DNA from: an uncultured Lachnospiraceae bacterium
GTDB lineage: Bacteria > Bacillota > Clostridia > Lachnospirales > Lachnospiraceae
NCBI GenBank assembly: GCA_910588565.1
Contig: CAJUPF010000048.1
Span: 1-24,613 of the forward strand
Direction: 5' to 3'
Length of the DNA stretch: 24,613 bases
Position 1 is the stretch's first letter; each line of letters begins with the position of its first letter. Under the pieces are notes generated by a model. It did not search any database. It saw only the letters and a program-made list of their open reading frames with translations, and had not been told where the DNA came from. Below, piece by piece: positions 8,905 to 17,413 of the stretch. Made by a program: the position numbers and the translations under genes.

Positions 8905-8970
8905 TTTTACTGCCCAAACTTCGGCTGTTTTGTAGCCAGACAGCCAAAATCCATCGTATTATCTGCAGAG

Positions 8971-9016
8971 AGAATCCGCCCTTTGCCAAAGGCAGCCTTA
9001 TTGCAGGGCGGATTCT
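8971..9016 (+). repeat. 46-bp palindromic element, copy 2 (3' UTR of the CNNM/HlyC-CorC gene)
   Basis: AGAATCCGCCCT (8971-8982) and AGGGCGGATTCT (9005-9016) are perfect 12-bp arms around a 22-nt loop. It aligns in sense orientation and equal length with copy 1 (495-540, minus) and starts 67 nt after the stop codon at 8904. A smaller hairpin (TTAAGC 9024-9029 with GCTTAA 9042-9047) follows. It sits between two convergent genes and may terminate transcription from one or both sides, although U-runs are weak. Nothing else is seen in 8905-9083 apart from a short GGCTGT/ACAGCC hairpin at 8923-8945. Confidence 0.7.
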
Positions 9017-9083
9017 GTAATTGTTAAGCTTTATATTATATGCTTAATCTGGCTTGTCTGAACCTGCCAGTTCCCATGGCCTG

Positions 9084-12000
9084 CTACAATACCCTGCAGT
9101 CCCCAAATTTTTTCAGGAAACCGGAAGGATCGGAGCCTATGCCTGCTGTTTTTACATACTCTTGTATTTCCAGTATTTCTTTATGTGAGAATTTCCAAAT
9201 CTGCTGCACATGATCCCATGTACCGCTTCCCGGTTTTAAAACCGATTTGATCCCAAATGCTTTCTGTGCCGCTGTCACTGTTGTATATTCTTCTCCCGTC
9301 TTTTTATTATTCAATACCTTTGCCAGCTTATCTGCATATGCATCTGTTCTCCAGATGGAATCTTCTCCAATTGTATCTGCATATTTTCTGGAAATAAAGC
9401 GCACTTTTCCAGGTTTTTCTTCTGTTCCGGCAGTATCCACAAGATAAATATGCACCATTTTTGTCGTAACATTTCCCACCTGATCACTGGCACGGTAGGT
9501 AATGGTCAGCATCATCTCACTCTCAGCTTCGGTAAAATCAGAAGCCTGATAATCTGCTATGGTAAACGAAGTCTGATTCCTGGCGTCTTCACCAGGCTGC
9601 ATCATCCCCTCTGCATTGGCGGCCGACTTTAGTTCCTCATCCTTTGCAGCCGCACGATTTAACAGATACGCTTCTGTCAAAACGCCGTTTTGCGCATCCG
9701 CCAGCGGGAAATACAAATCTGCTGCCAGAATCTGCGGATATTCATCCCAGATTGCATACAGGCTGACAAACGGCGTTTCTGCCGGAATATCTGCAAATTC
9801 CGGATTCCGTTGTGCCCGCACTTTGCCAGATGCTCCATAATCTGCTGCAGGTGCGCCAAAGGACAGCCCGTTTCGTCTGGCTGCAGTAAGAATCTCACTG
9901 CCGGCTGCCGCCGCGCCGTCTTTTGTATAAAGCTCAGCATCCGAACCCATTCCCCATCCCTGAAAACTACAGGGCACTTCCTCCATATACGGTTCTCCCA
10001 CCTCATTTTGCATCTGTCCGGTAGCAATATCCATGGTCTGTTTTTCCACTGCTTTTTCAAAACTATTGGGACAAAACCGATAACGAGCCGTAATTGCAGA
10101 TATCCGATCGGAATGATCCTCTCCTGCTGTCTGTCCGTTTCCAATATAAGAAACGAAAAAACTGGTATCCCACTGTGCATAAAGCGTCACATCCTGATCT
10201 GCGCGAAACGTACCGTCCGGCTTTTCCTCGCTTAACAGAATTTCATCTACTCCGGAAATTTTCGGCGTCAGACTCCATCCAAGAAATCGGTAACACTCCT
10301 TCCAATCCTCATTTTGCATCACTGCTTTTTCATACTGGATGGTAACTTCACTGCCTGCTTCTTTCCAGCGCTCTGTGGGACAAAGTACGCCAGGTTCACC
10401 AATTAATTTCCGTTCTTGTTCTGTCAGATTCTGATCAAACTGAATCACATACATATCCTGCCAGTCCGCATAGATAACGCTATCCTTTGTAAAATACCTG
10501 TAATTTCCCACTGCATCAATATCGGGAATCAGTGTTCCATCCTGCCTGATAACCGGATGGCCGGCTCCGTGCTTTTTCGTATAATATCCCGCAAATTTCT
10601 GCCTGCGCCGTCCGCTTAGTATTCTTTTATCTTCTGTTGCTTTCTCCGGCAGCACAATTTTATTCCCTTCAAAAAGCTGCTTCGCTTTCTTATCTTTATA
10701 ATATCCTACGCCGTATTTCTCATATACCGCCTGCGTTCCTTTCGATTCCGCTCCCTGGCTGTCCAGAAGAATCTCGTATATTTCAATTGGTTTCCATCTG
10801 GCATACAGTGTTACCGTTCCGCCATCCACATAAGTCAGATTTTTCACAGCGTCCGAAGGAATCACTTCTCCATCCGGCTGTTTGCTCCATCCCTGAAATT
10901 TGTAATCCTCCCGTACAAACCCGTTTTGTCTTAACTGAAACGCCTGCCCGCAATAGATACCGGACTGTGCGGGAGTTTTGCCGCTGTCCGCCCCGTTTCC
11001 GTTATATTCCACACGGTACTGTTTTCGGGGAACATCAATATAAATTACATTCGCTTTACTGGCTGCATAGCGGTCTGCCCCTGCCCTCTTGTATTCGGAA
11101 GTATCTGTTTCCGTATATCTCCAGCCTGGCACAGAGGAACCCGCGTCATAATAGCTGTTTATGTATTCGGTATAGCTTGCCGGATAATTGCCCGCTGTAT
11201 CCATATAGCGATAGAAAATCTTTTGAAGATACTGATAGTCCTTCTTCCACCAGGTCTGATTGACATCATATCCGTTTCCGGCCGTCCCACAGGAATAGGT
11301 ACACTGATGATACCGCTCGCCTTTTTCTATACCGTTATTTGCCCCATACTGCCAGGGCGCGTTTGCAAAATTATGGGCAAGCCTTGCAATGGATTCTGTT
11401 TTTGTCTCTGTAACCGCTTTCTTTTTACAGTTGCTGCAGGTCTTTGTATGTGTGTGGGATTTAGAGCCTTCCTGATAACAGGTCGCCTTTTTCAAAACGT
11501 TCCAGCTGCTCCAAAGGCTCCAGTCAGAGTAAGTATACTGTTTCAGCTGCAGCTGGTATGTCTGCACTTTATTATTTTTGGAAAGCTCCAAATCTCCGAT
11601 TCCAACCATCAGTTTACAAACCGTACTGGTATCCTGGCAGTTATTGTTCCCATAACTGGTGAAACCGCCGCCCCACAGGCCGTCTGAATAGATATCGTCT
11701 AATGCCTCCGTTTTTTTCAGCCCAATCACTTTGCTGTGCTCCCGTTTGTTTATCAAAATCCCGGTAATGCCTACCTGGCAAATAGCATTGGGATGCCCGT
11801 TTTCGTCTGTAACCGTCTTTACGCCGTCTATTTTTGCATTTTTCAGGCTGACTGCCCCGGCGCTGGTGCCGGAAATGGTAATAGTCGGATTATCTGCCGG
11901 ATTGGTCGATGTCCCGGAAAATTTAACGTTCAGCGTACACTTTGTCGTATTTTTATTCGTATTTAGATAAACTTTTCTGGTTGTATTCTGAAGGTACATA

Positions 12001-13772
12001 TAATACGTTCCGCTGATTACTTTCTGTACCTCATATTCATCGAGACGGCCGCTGTACAGATAGTTATACAGCGTATCCACATTCCGGTACTGCATGGCTC
12101 CGTCTGTGCCGCAAATCATTTCGATATGATCCTGCTGTAAAATACTGCCGCGCCGTAAAACCTCCTGCAGCTCTTCTGCCGAAAGCCTGTCCAGAAACTG
12201 CCGGACAACCAGCTCATGGCTTTCGCCAAGCAGTTCATTCAGCCTTTCGTCCGAAAGATGCTGCCAGTCACAGCTCAGTAATTCCGGCAGCTTTTCTTCT
12301 TCCTTTGGCTCCCCATGATCCGGCACAAGCCCCGGACAAGTCAGCAATCCTTTTCCATAAAACGCATCTGTCCCAGGAGTTCCTAGATCTTTTGCCTTTG
12401 CATCCAATAACGCAATGATTTCCTCACAGGAACTCTGATTCTGCAAAGCCTTTGTTTCACTGATAATTGCGGATACAATTGCCGCCGATACGGATGTGCC
12501 CTTTGGTCTGGTAAGTTCTCCATGCAATCCATGTACCTGTATGCTCCCATAGGCACAGTAATCTACGGTATCTCCATAATTAGAATACTCCATCCGCGTT
12601 TCATCTGCATTTACTGCAGACACTGCAATTGCTTCTGTTACATTTGCCGGAGAATATGCCGAAGTATTTTCTCCGGCATTTCCTGCAGATACTACTACAA
12701 AACAGCCCGCCTGCCTGGCCTCGCGGATCGCCTGCTCTACCAGTTTTGACATTGCCGCCTTGTGGGCGCTCATACTGATATGGATAATATCCGCCTTAAG
12801 TTCCATAGCATATCGTATTCCAAGATATAGTTTCAGCGTAGAAGTACGCCCGCTTTCATCTGCAATTTTTACCGGAGCTACTTTTACACAGTCTGATGTA
12901 TGTTCCAGAATAATATTGGCCATAGCGCTTCCATGGCCGTTTGCATCCTGAATCGTGCCCTGGCCGGTCAGATCCCTGCCATTTCCAATCCGCCGCGCAT
13001 AACTGCCCCCATATGTATGAATATCGTATCCGGTATCCAGAACCGCCACAAAAATATCCCGGCTGTCCAATGAAACTGTCTGCCTGCCTGTGACAGGTTC
13101 CGTCTCCCCATGCAATGTGCGTTCCAGCTTTGCAGTTCCATCATACAGGCTTTCCGGCTCTACAGACAAATCCGGAACTGTCTGTAATAATTCATACGCT
13201 TTTTTCGTATCTTCCTCTGTTTCATAGGTCAGCACAAAAAGATTCTCATATCCGCAGATCATCGAATCCGCCCCGCAGGGATCAAACTCTTTTTCACTCC
13301 TTACAATTAAACGCTTCCCAGAAAAAGAGCCTGCTGTCCTTGCAGAATATTCCGGCTCTGTTTCCATAACTGCCTCCGCAAAAGAATCCAGATCCGAAGC
13401 CTTTGTTATATCTGTAATTTCTGCATCCGGAACATCATCTCTTTTCAGAGAATCCGCTGCATCCAACTGATGCGCCAACTGTTCTTTTGTTTTTCGCTGT
13501 TCTTCTGTTTTTGTCCATCCTTTTGTTTCAGATGGGTTCTCTACGATCTGTCCGCCTTCTGTCCGTTCTTTTATCTCTAACTGGTTTTCTGCGTTCAGCT
13601 GCCCTTTTTCCTCCGGTTTGCTGCCTGCTCCAATCAGGTCTTCTGCTTCTAATCTGCCTTCCGTCCCTGATTTTTTGCTCGCTTTCTCACTGGCAACTAC
13701 TCCTGCAGAAGCAGATGTAATAAACAAGGATGCAATCAAAATCCCTGCCATAAAACGACGCCATCTCTTCAA
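9084..13772 (-). CDS. Giant secreted subtilisin-family (S8) protease with InlB-repeat and Ig-like ectodomain
   Basis: A 1562-residue protein. TTG start 13772 has AGGAGG 7 nt upstream. A signal peptide (about 1-28) is followed by a long charged Glu/Lys/Gln-rich linker, an inhibitor-I9-like propeptide (about 150-205) and a subtilase domain (about 235-470). The catalytic set is complete: Asp246 in AVLDTG, His280 in NGHGSAMA, oxyanion Asn365 in SAGNAGEN and Ser427 in GTSVSAA. After it come a helical segment (about 490-575), a beta-rich region, a Cys/His-rich motif ending in AHNF (about 790-850), four InlB/Flg_new-type repeats (about 915-1340; GW and LYARW signatures), a DUF5011-like Ig domain and a C-terminal globular tail. 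No LPXTG or membrane anchor is visible. It follows the pilus-like genes after a 145-bp gap in the same direction. It may process or be displayed by that machine. That link is inferred from context and shared modules. Confidence 0.88.
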   Translation of the reverse strand: MKRWRRFMAGILIASLFITSASAGVVASEKASKKSGTEGRLEAEDLIGAGSKPEEKGQLNAENQLEIKERTEGGQIVENPSETKGWTKTEEQRKTKEQLAHQLDAADSLKRDDVPDAEITDITKASDLDSFAEAVMETEPEYSARTAGSFSGKRLIVRSEKEFDPCGADSMICGYENLFVLTYETEEDTKKAYELLQTVPDLSVEPESLYDGTAKLERTLHGETEPVTGRQTVSLDSRDIFVAVLDTGYDIHTYGGSYARRIGNGRDLTGQGTIQDANGHGSAMANIILEHTSDCVKVAPVKIADESGRTSTLKLYLGIRYAMELKADIIHISMSAHKAAMSKLVEQAIREARQAGCFVVVSAGNAGENTSAYSPANVTEAIAVSAVNADETRMEYSNYGDTVDYCAYGSIQVHGLHGELTRPKGTSVSAAIVSAIISETKALQNQSSCEEIIALLDAKAKDLGTPGTDAFYGKGLLTCPGLVPDHGEPKEEEKLPELLSCDWQHLSDERLNELLGESHELVVRQFLDRLSAEELQEVLRRGSILQQDHIEMICGTDGAMQYRNVDTLYNYLYSGRLDEYEVQKVISGTYYMYLQNTTRKVYLNTNKNTTKCTLNVKFSGTSTNPADNPTITISGTSAGAVSLKNAKIDGVKTVTDENGHPNAICQVGITGILINKREHSKVIGLKKTEALDDIYSDGLWGGGFTSYGNNNCQDTSTVCKLMVGIGDLELSKNNKVQTYQLQLKQYTYSDWSLWSSWNVLKKATCYQEGSKSHTHTKTCSNCKKKAVTETKTESIARLAHNFANAPWQYGANNGIEKGERYHQCTYSCGTAGNGYDVNQTWWKKDYQYLQKIFYRYMDTAGNYPASYTEYINSYYDAGSSVPGWRYTETDTSEYKRAGADRYAASKANVIYIDVPRKQYRVEYNGNGADSGKTPAQSGIYCGQAFQLRQNGFVREDYKFQGWSKQPDGEVIPSDAVKNLTYVDGGTVTLYARWKPIEIYEILLDSQGAESKGTQAVYEKYGVGYYKDKKAKQLFEGNKIVLPEKATEDKRILSGRRRQKFAGYYTKKHGAGHPVIRQDGTLIPDIDAVGNYRYFTKDSVIYADWQDMYVIQFDQNLTEQERKLIGEPGVLCPTERWKEAGSEVTIQYEKAVMQNEDWKECYRFLGWSLTPKISGVDEILLSEEKPDGTFRADQDVTLYAQWDTSFFVSYIGNGQTAGEDHSDRISAITARYRFCPNSFEKAVEKQTMDIATGQMQNEVGEPYMEEVPCSFQGWGMGSDAELYTKDGAAAAGSEILTAARRNGLSFGAPAADYGASGKVRAQRNPEFADIPAETPFVSLYAIWDEYPQILAADLYFPLADAQNGVLTEAYLLNRAAAKDEELKSAANAEGMMQPGEDARNQTSFTIADYQASDFTEAESEMMLTITYRASDQVGNVTTKMVHIYLVDTAGTEEKPGKVRFISRKYADTIGEDSIWRTDAYADKLAKVLNNKKTGEEYTTVTAAQKAFGIKSVLKPGSGTWDHVQQIWKFSHKEILEIQEYVKTAGIGSDPSGFLKKFGDCRVL

Positions 13773-13917
13773 TCTTATACCTCCTCTTTTTAATTATATT
13801 CTTCTATAATTGCTTAATCTCCAACTGCTCAGCTGCTGCTCTATACCTGCCCACTTTGCAAAAAAGCGTTAAGTCTCCCCCAAAGCCAGGCGAAATTACA
13901 ATGATGCAGAGATTCCC

Positions 13918-14571
13918 TTATTCAAATACTGCGATCAGCTTTGTATCTCTGCTCACCTGATAGGGAGTTCCTCTTTCCGAAAGCACATTCCTGCTTCCTG
14001 TTTTTGACGCTGCTTCCACACTTCCGGCTTCTCCTGTGCCTCCGGTTATAAAACGCCAGCGCCGGAAGCGTTTTCCTTCTTTTTTGGGCGGAACCGGAAC
14101 CATACACAGAGAATCCTTCTGCAAGGCATATTCCTTATAAAGTTCTCCCTCCGCCACATAAAAACTCACTTTACATAGCTCCGCAGCCGGATCTTCCTGC
14201 TCCTTGTCAAAAATAACTGTCCTTACTTCTGATACAGAGCCTTCCGTTCCATTCGGATGCAAAAATGTTTCCGTTATTTCCACTGATAAAATCCCATATT
14301 CATAATCCGCATACAATACAGATACCGTAAGCTCCGAATCACTGTTTGCCTGTACCAGCAGCGCTTTTAAAAAATCTGCAATAAAGTTCTCATTATCCGC
14401 AATTGTGTAATTATTCTCACTCATAACACCGGCCAGTGCGGAATCGATTGCCTCTGTCAGAACATGATTCGTTTCTTCCTGGCGTACAGCCCTTCCATAC
14501 AGCGTTAGCATACTGACAAACACAAATATAGATATAAAACCGCACGCAATTCCAAATGCCGCTTTTTTCAT
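13918..14571 (-). CDS. Bitopic TadE/TadG-like protein with C-terminal InlB-like repeat
   Basis: 217 residues. Positively charged MKKAA start, one hydrophobic segment (about 6-26), then a short extracytoplasmic region resembling TadE/TadG-type minor pseudopilins. Residues about 133-217 fit one InlB/Flg_new unit: a beta start, PVPPKKEGKRFRRWRF in place of the usual P-x-K-x-G-Y-x-F-x-G-W, an inserted Ser/Gly-rich loop, and a closing DTKLIAVFE. The ATG at 14571 has AAAGGA upstream. The gap to the upstream gene is 46 bp. The adjacent protease carries the same repeat type, so the two may contact or share a ligand. No enzyme motif is seen, and function is unknown beyond probable pilus or envelope association. 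Confidence 0.7.
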   Translation of the reverse strand: MKKAAFGIACGFISIFVFVSMLTLYGRAVRQEETNHVLTEAIDSALAGVMSENNYTIADNENFIADFLKALLVQANSDSELTVSVLYADYEYGILSVEITETFLHPNGTEGSVSEVRTVIFDKEQEDPAAELCKVSFYVAEGELYKEYALQKDSLCMVPVPPKKEGKRFRRWRFITGGTGEAGSVEAASKTGSRNVLSERGTPYQVSRDTKLIAVFE

Positions 14572-14617
14572 GCCTTATCCTTTCTGCTGATTGATTACAC
14601 ATATATCACAGCTGCTT

Positions 14618-15124
14618 TCAAGTTACAGGAAGCCTGAATTTCATGCGGGATACCTTCTTTTCCCTGTCCACAGCTTTTACATGCACCGTATAAATACCTG
14701 CAGTTGAAAATACAAATCCCTCCGGATCATATTTGCCGGTTTTATGTTTCCTCTGCTCTTTTGTCTCATATAAAACACTCTTCCCGGAAACATCCAGAAC
14801 ATCCGTTATCTCAACGGCAACAGATATTCCATCCGCATCTGCAGCAGAAAACATCTCTTTCAGATTTACTGCTGTTCCAGATACCGCATTTGTACCAGTA
14901 TATGTAATCTTTGGCCTGCGTCTCGCTGCTGCTGCCATAACGGCATTGACATCCCTTTCTGTTCTGATATCCACAGCTTCCATATGCTCCGCCGCTTTTT
15001 GGGCAGCAATCAAAATCATGCCTTTCTTTCCATCCAGAGAAATCCCAAACGCAATCGCAAGAACCAAAACTGCAGCTACACAATATAAAATCATCCTGCC
15101 ATGCTGTTTTATGAAAGCTAACAT
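14618..15124 (-). CDS. Bitopic membrane protein with Ig-like ectodomain, pilus locus
   Basis: 168 residues. One transmembrane helix (about 11-30) follows a short basic N-terminus. Residues about 35-65 are a helical, Ala-rich stalk. Residues about 75-168 look like a DUF5011/bacterial Ig-like domain, ending in the characteristic FSTAGIYTVHVKAVDREKKV stretch. The ATG has AGGAGG 4 nt upstream. It starts 8 nt after the stop of the 49-residue pilin-like gene, so it is almost certainly cotranscribed. The topology (small cytoplasmic end, single helix, ectodomain) resembles TadE/F-type pseudopilins but the ectodomain does not. I do not recognise the family. It may be a minor tip or adaptor subunit. 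Confidence 0.7.
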   Translation of the reverse strand: MLAFIKQHGRMILYCVAAVLVLAIAFGISLDGKKGMILIAAQKAAEHMEAVDIRTERDVNAVMAAAARRRPKITYTGTNAVSGTAVNLKEMFSAADADGISVAVEITDVLDVSGKSVLYETKEQRKHKTGKYDPEGFVFSTAGIYTVHVKAVDREKKVSRMKFRLPVT

Positions 15125-15132
15125 AATTCCTC

Positions 15133-15282
15133 CTAACAGGCCGCTTCTAACAGATGTATCATATAGCTCCGCAAAATTCCGGCGTTGGTATTGCTCAGCA
15201 AAAGCAGAACAATCCCAATCACTGTAAATGCCGATATCATTCCAATTAAAAGCTCGCCACTCTGGCTCAAAACTTCATCCAT
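15133..15282 (-). CDS. Tiny pilin-like membrane protein (49 aa), third of three paralogues
   Basis: Encodes 49 residues starting MDEVLSQSGELLIG, with one hydrophobic segment (about 11-30) and a short polar C-terminal tail ending EAAC. ATG 15282 has a GGAAGGA ribosome binding site, and the stop TAG is at 15133-15135. The first 24 residues align gap-free with the products of 18553-18726 and 15299-15406: M1, D2, G9, V21 and G23 are shared by all three. The Gly9 followed by a hydrophobic helix resembles a type IVb (Flp) prepilin leader cut after Gly. However, the Glu at +5 of classical substrates is missing. It lies between genes 16 nt upstream and 8 nt downstream. Confidence 0.72.
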   Translation of the reverse strand: MDEVLSQSGELLIGMISAFTVIGIVLLLLSNTNAGILRSYMIHLLEAAC

Positions 15283-15298
15283 CCAATTCCTTCCTTTC

Positions 15299-15406
15299 CT
15301 AAAACGCAGTAAATGCGCCCAATACAGCCGCCATCATCCCAAGAACCATAACCGCTGACACAATATATAAAATCGCTTCGCCATAATCTTCAAACAAACT
15401 ATCCAT
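15299..15406 (-). CDS. Tiny pilin-like membrane protein (35 aa), second of three paralogues
   Basis: Encodes only 35 residues, starting MDSLFEDYGEAILYIV and ending almost directly after the hydrophobic helix (GAFTAF). ATG 15406 is preceded by GGAGG with 9 nt spacing, and the stop is at 15299-15301. It shares M1-D2, G9, V21 and G23 with its two paralogues, and Y8 with the first. The stop lies 16 nt before the start of the next paralogue, suggesting local duplication. It could be a miniature pilin, a minor subunit or a small assembly peptide. It is too short for database recognition by most pipelines. Confidence 0.68.
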   Translation of the reverse strand: MDSLFEDYGEAILYIVSAVMVLGMMAAVLGAFTAF

Positions 15407-15447
15407 ACAATATTCCCTCCAATTAAGAATTGAATTATATCCTCTTT

Positions 15448-15822
15448 TCATCTTGCAAATCCGCGCAGGCTGTTTGATGTTTCAATTCCAAGAAACGGAA
15501 GCCTGCTTTTATACACAACTGTGACATATGCTGTAATTGCATCTGCCGTACTGACCGCCGGATGGCCCTGTGTATAAGTACTGCAGGAACCATCCTCAGA
15601 CGCGATATCAATCGTCACTTCATATGCATGATCTGCGCCTGCCTGGATACAGGCATTTACTACAGACGGGGAAAAATTGCTGTTCTGCAGCTCCTGTATC
15701 ACATCCTGTTTATACCCGCACGCCCGGTTCACATCCGTCTGATAGCTGATCAGACCTGTCCCAATGAAAATAACCAGCGCAAAGAAAAATATTCCCATAA
15801 ACGACTTAATAATAACTGACAT
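15448..15822 (-). CDS. TadE-like minor pseudopilin
   Basis: 124 residues from ATG 15822, which has GGAGG 7 nt upstream. An in-frame codon at 15852 lies before that ribosome binding site and is not used here. A short N-terminus, one long hydrophobic segment (about 8-25) and an extracytoplasmic domain of about 95 residues with three cysteines (35, 58, 80) are visible. The C-terminus ends in NSLRGFAR, like many TadE/DUF4320-type pseudopilins of clostridial pilus loci. Place in the gene train, directly after the platform protein and before two tiny pilin-like genes, supports a minor pilin role. Exact family assignment is uncertain. Confidence 0.72.
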   Translation of the reverse strand: MSVIIKSFMGIFFFALVIFIGTGLISYQTDVNRACGYKQDVIQELQNSNFSPSVVNACIQAGADHAYEVTIDIASEDGSCSTYTQGHPAVSTADAITAYVTVVYKSRLPFLGIETSNSLRGFAR

Positions 15823-15897
15823 CGGAATTCCTCCTTCTTTTTTCGATAACAATCTTTCGGAATCTCTATTTATACTAGAGGCAGAGCAATCTGACGC

Positions 15898-17394
15898 TCA
15901 GTATAAATTCGCTGACATAAATGCAATGGTCACCAGTGTCATATCCACTACCAGTTTTCCCCCGCCAATGATAGAAGGCAGTAAAAACTGCCAGTACAGC
16001 GCTGCCAGACGGTTTTCATTTGCCATATTTTCACTCTGTGACAACATAGCCGCATTCTTTGACAAAATCTCATCAATCTGCATTTCGGCATCTCCGCCCC
16101 GGCCCGATGAAATTGAATATAGCATTCCCATAGCTGACTGTACTTCCGGAAGCTTAAATTCTTTCATAAAATTCATATACGGCTCATTTGATTCCGGATT
16201 TTCCATAATCTGCTCTTGCATTTCTCTTAATCCTTCCAGCAATATAGCCGGAGCATCCTCGCTTGACTTTGCAATCGCGGAATTTACATTATCGGACACC
16301 TGCAGCAAAAGAGAAATCTCCATCAGCCATTGGGGAAACGCTTTTGTAATCTCCTCCCTGCACCGCTTCCTGGCCAGCCGATATCCAATTTTATGCTGGT
16401 TTACTGCAATGAAAAAACCAAACAAAGCGAATACAGCCGGATAGTTCCAGTGCAGTGTCAGAAACAATATGCCAAGACCTGCAAACGGAACCGCCCACAG
16501 CAGGCTTTTTCTTTTTTCCCTTGAAAAATCATATCGCACAACCTTCTGATACAGCTTGGCCTGCGCTTCCTCCGACAGTGCGGATTCATTGCGCAGCCAG
16601 TTAACAGCAGTCATACTGTCGGCTTTGATATAGGTTCTCATACAGATCAGGATCATCATTACCGTACCCATCCGGTAAACCGGTGAAACCGTAATATCCA
16701 CCTGCGGAGCAAACCTTGTAATCACTAGCGGTGTAAACAGACACACGCCGCAAACCAGCACAAGCGCAATCGTAACCATACGCTGCCTGTTTTTGCATTC
16801 TTTTTGAAACCGGCAGGTTTCCGTCTCCCAGACAGCCCTTCCGGAAAGCAGAATTTTGGCAGAAGTATCGTAACCGCCGCCTATTTTTTCCGTCTTTAAC
16901 ATCAGCGCATGTGCATCCTTAAGCCGCTGGCACTGGTATTTTGACTCAATGATTTTCAGTCCCATATCCAGCGAATGTTCCTCCGAGTAATCAAACCGGA
17001 TATACCGGATCGCCTCCTGAATGGAACACCGCATCGGCGAATCCTTAGAAATAATATTTCCCACATCCTGCAGGGCTGAGATAATTTTCGGCGTTTTTTT
17101 AAAGGAGTACAGCATCTGCTCGATATACATATTTACATCTGAAAACCGCTTTTGCTCATACATATTTTTATAACTGTTAATAATCACTTTGGGAATCATT
17201 GCCATGCCACTAACGGCAACAACCAGAATCTCCGGCACAGCCAGCTTAAAAATACAGCCTGCAATAACCGAAGTAAGCGTAACCAGTAAATACACAAGAA
17301 TCGTATTTTTTACATGATACGTATAGCCATACTGCTCGACTGCAGCCGATACGTTCCGTGGGTTCAGATAATACAGCACGGATCTTTTTTTCAT
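15898..17394 (-). CDS. TadB/TadC-like inner-membrane platform protein with two T2SS-F-like domains
   Basis: 498 residues from ATG 17394, preceded by AAGGAGG. The frame stays open up to a TTG at 17442 inside the ATPase gene, but that extension lacks support. Hydrophobic pairs lie at about 32-70 and 207-255, another near 310-342 and the last near 470-494. Cytoplasmic helical domains lie between them (about 85-200 and 360-465). This is the arrangement of two T2SS-F domains, i.e. TadB and TadC functions apparently joined in one chain. Conserved-type segments include MYIEQMLYSF in the first domain and AFPQWLMEISLLLQ in the second. It should anchor the assembly ATPase at the membrane. It is separated from the ATPase gene by 19 bp. 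Confidence 0.82.
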   Translation of the reverse strand: MKKRSVLYYLNPRNVSAAVEQYGYTYHVKNTILVYLLVTLTSVIAGCIFKLAVPEILVVAVSGMAMIPKVIINSYKNMYEQKRFSDVNMYIEQMLYSFKKTPKIISALQDVGNIISKDSPMRCSIQEAIRYIRFDYSEEHSLDMGLKIIESKYQCQRLKDAHALMLKTEKIGGGYDTSAKILLSGRAVWETETCRFQKECKNRQRMVTIALVLVCGVCLFTPLVITRFAPQVDITVSPVYRMGTVMMILICMRTYIKADSMTAVNWLRNESALSEEAQAKLYQKVVRYDFSREKRKSLLWAVPFAGLGILFLTLHWNYPAVFALFGFFIAVNQHKIGYRLARKRCREEITKAFPQWLMEISLLLQVSDNVNSAIAKSSEDAPAILLEGLREMQEQIMENPESNEPYMNFMKEFKLPEVQSAMGMLYSISSGRGGDAEMQIDEILSKNAAMLSQSENMANENRLAALYWQFLLPSIIGGGKLVVDMTLVTIAFMSANLY

Positions 17395-17413
17395 CCTGCC
17401 TGTTCCCCTCCTT

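Noticed and set aside
8923..8945. GGCTGT/ACAGCC hairpin as the intrinsic terminator of the CNNM gene
   Set aside because: Only a 6-bp stem with an 11-nt loop, followed by A-rich rather than T-rich sequence on the plus strand.
13780..13798. TATAAT just upstream of the subtilase gene as a private promoter
   Set aside because: Transcription would start within the ribosome binding site, and no -35 is seen at proper spacing. A promoter elsewhere in 13773-13917 is not excluded.
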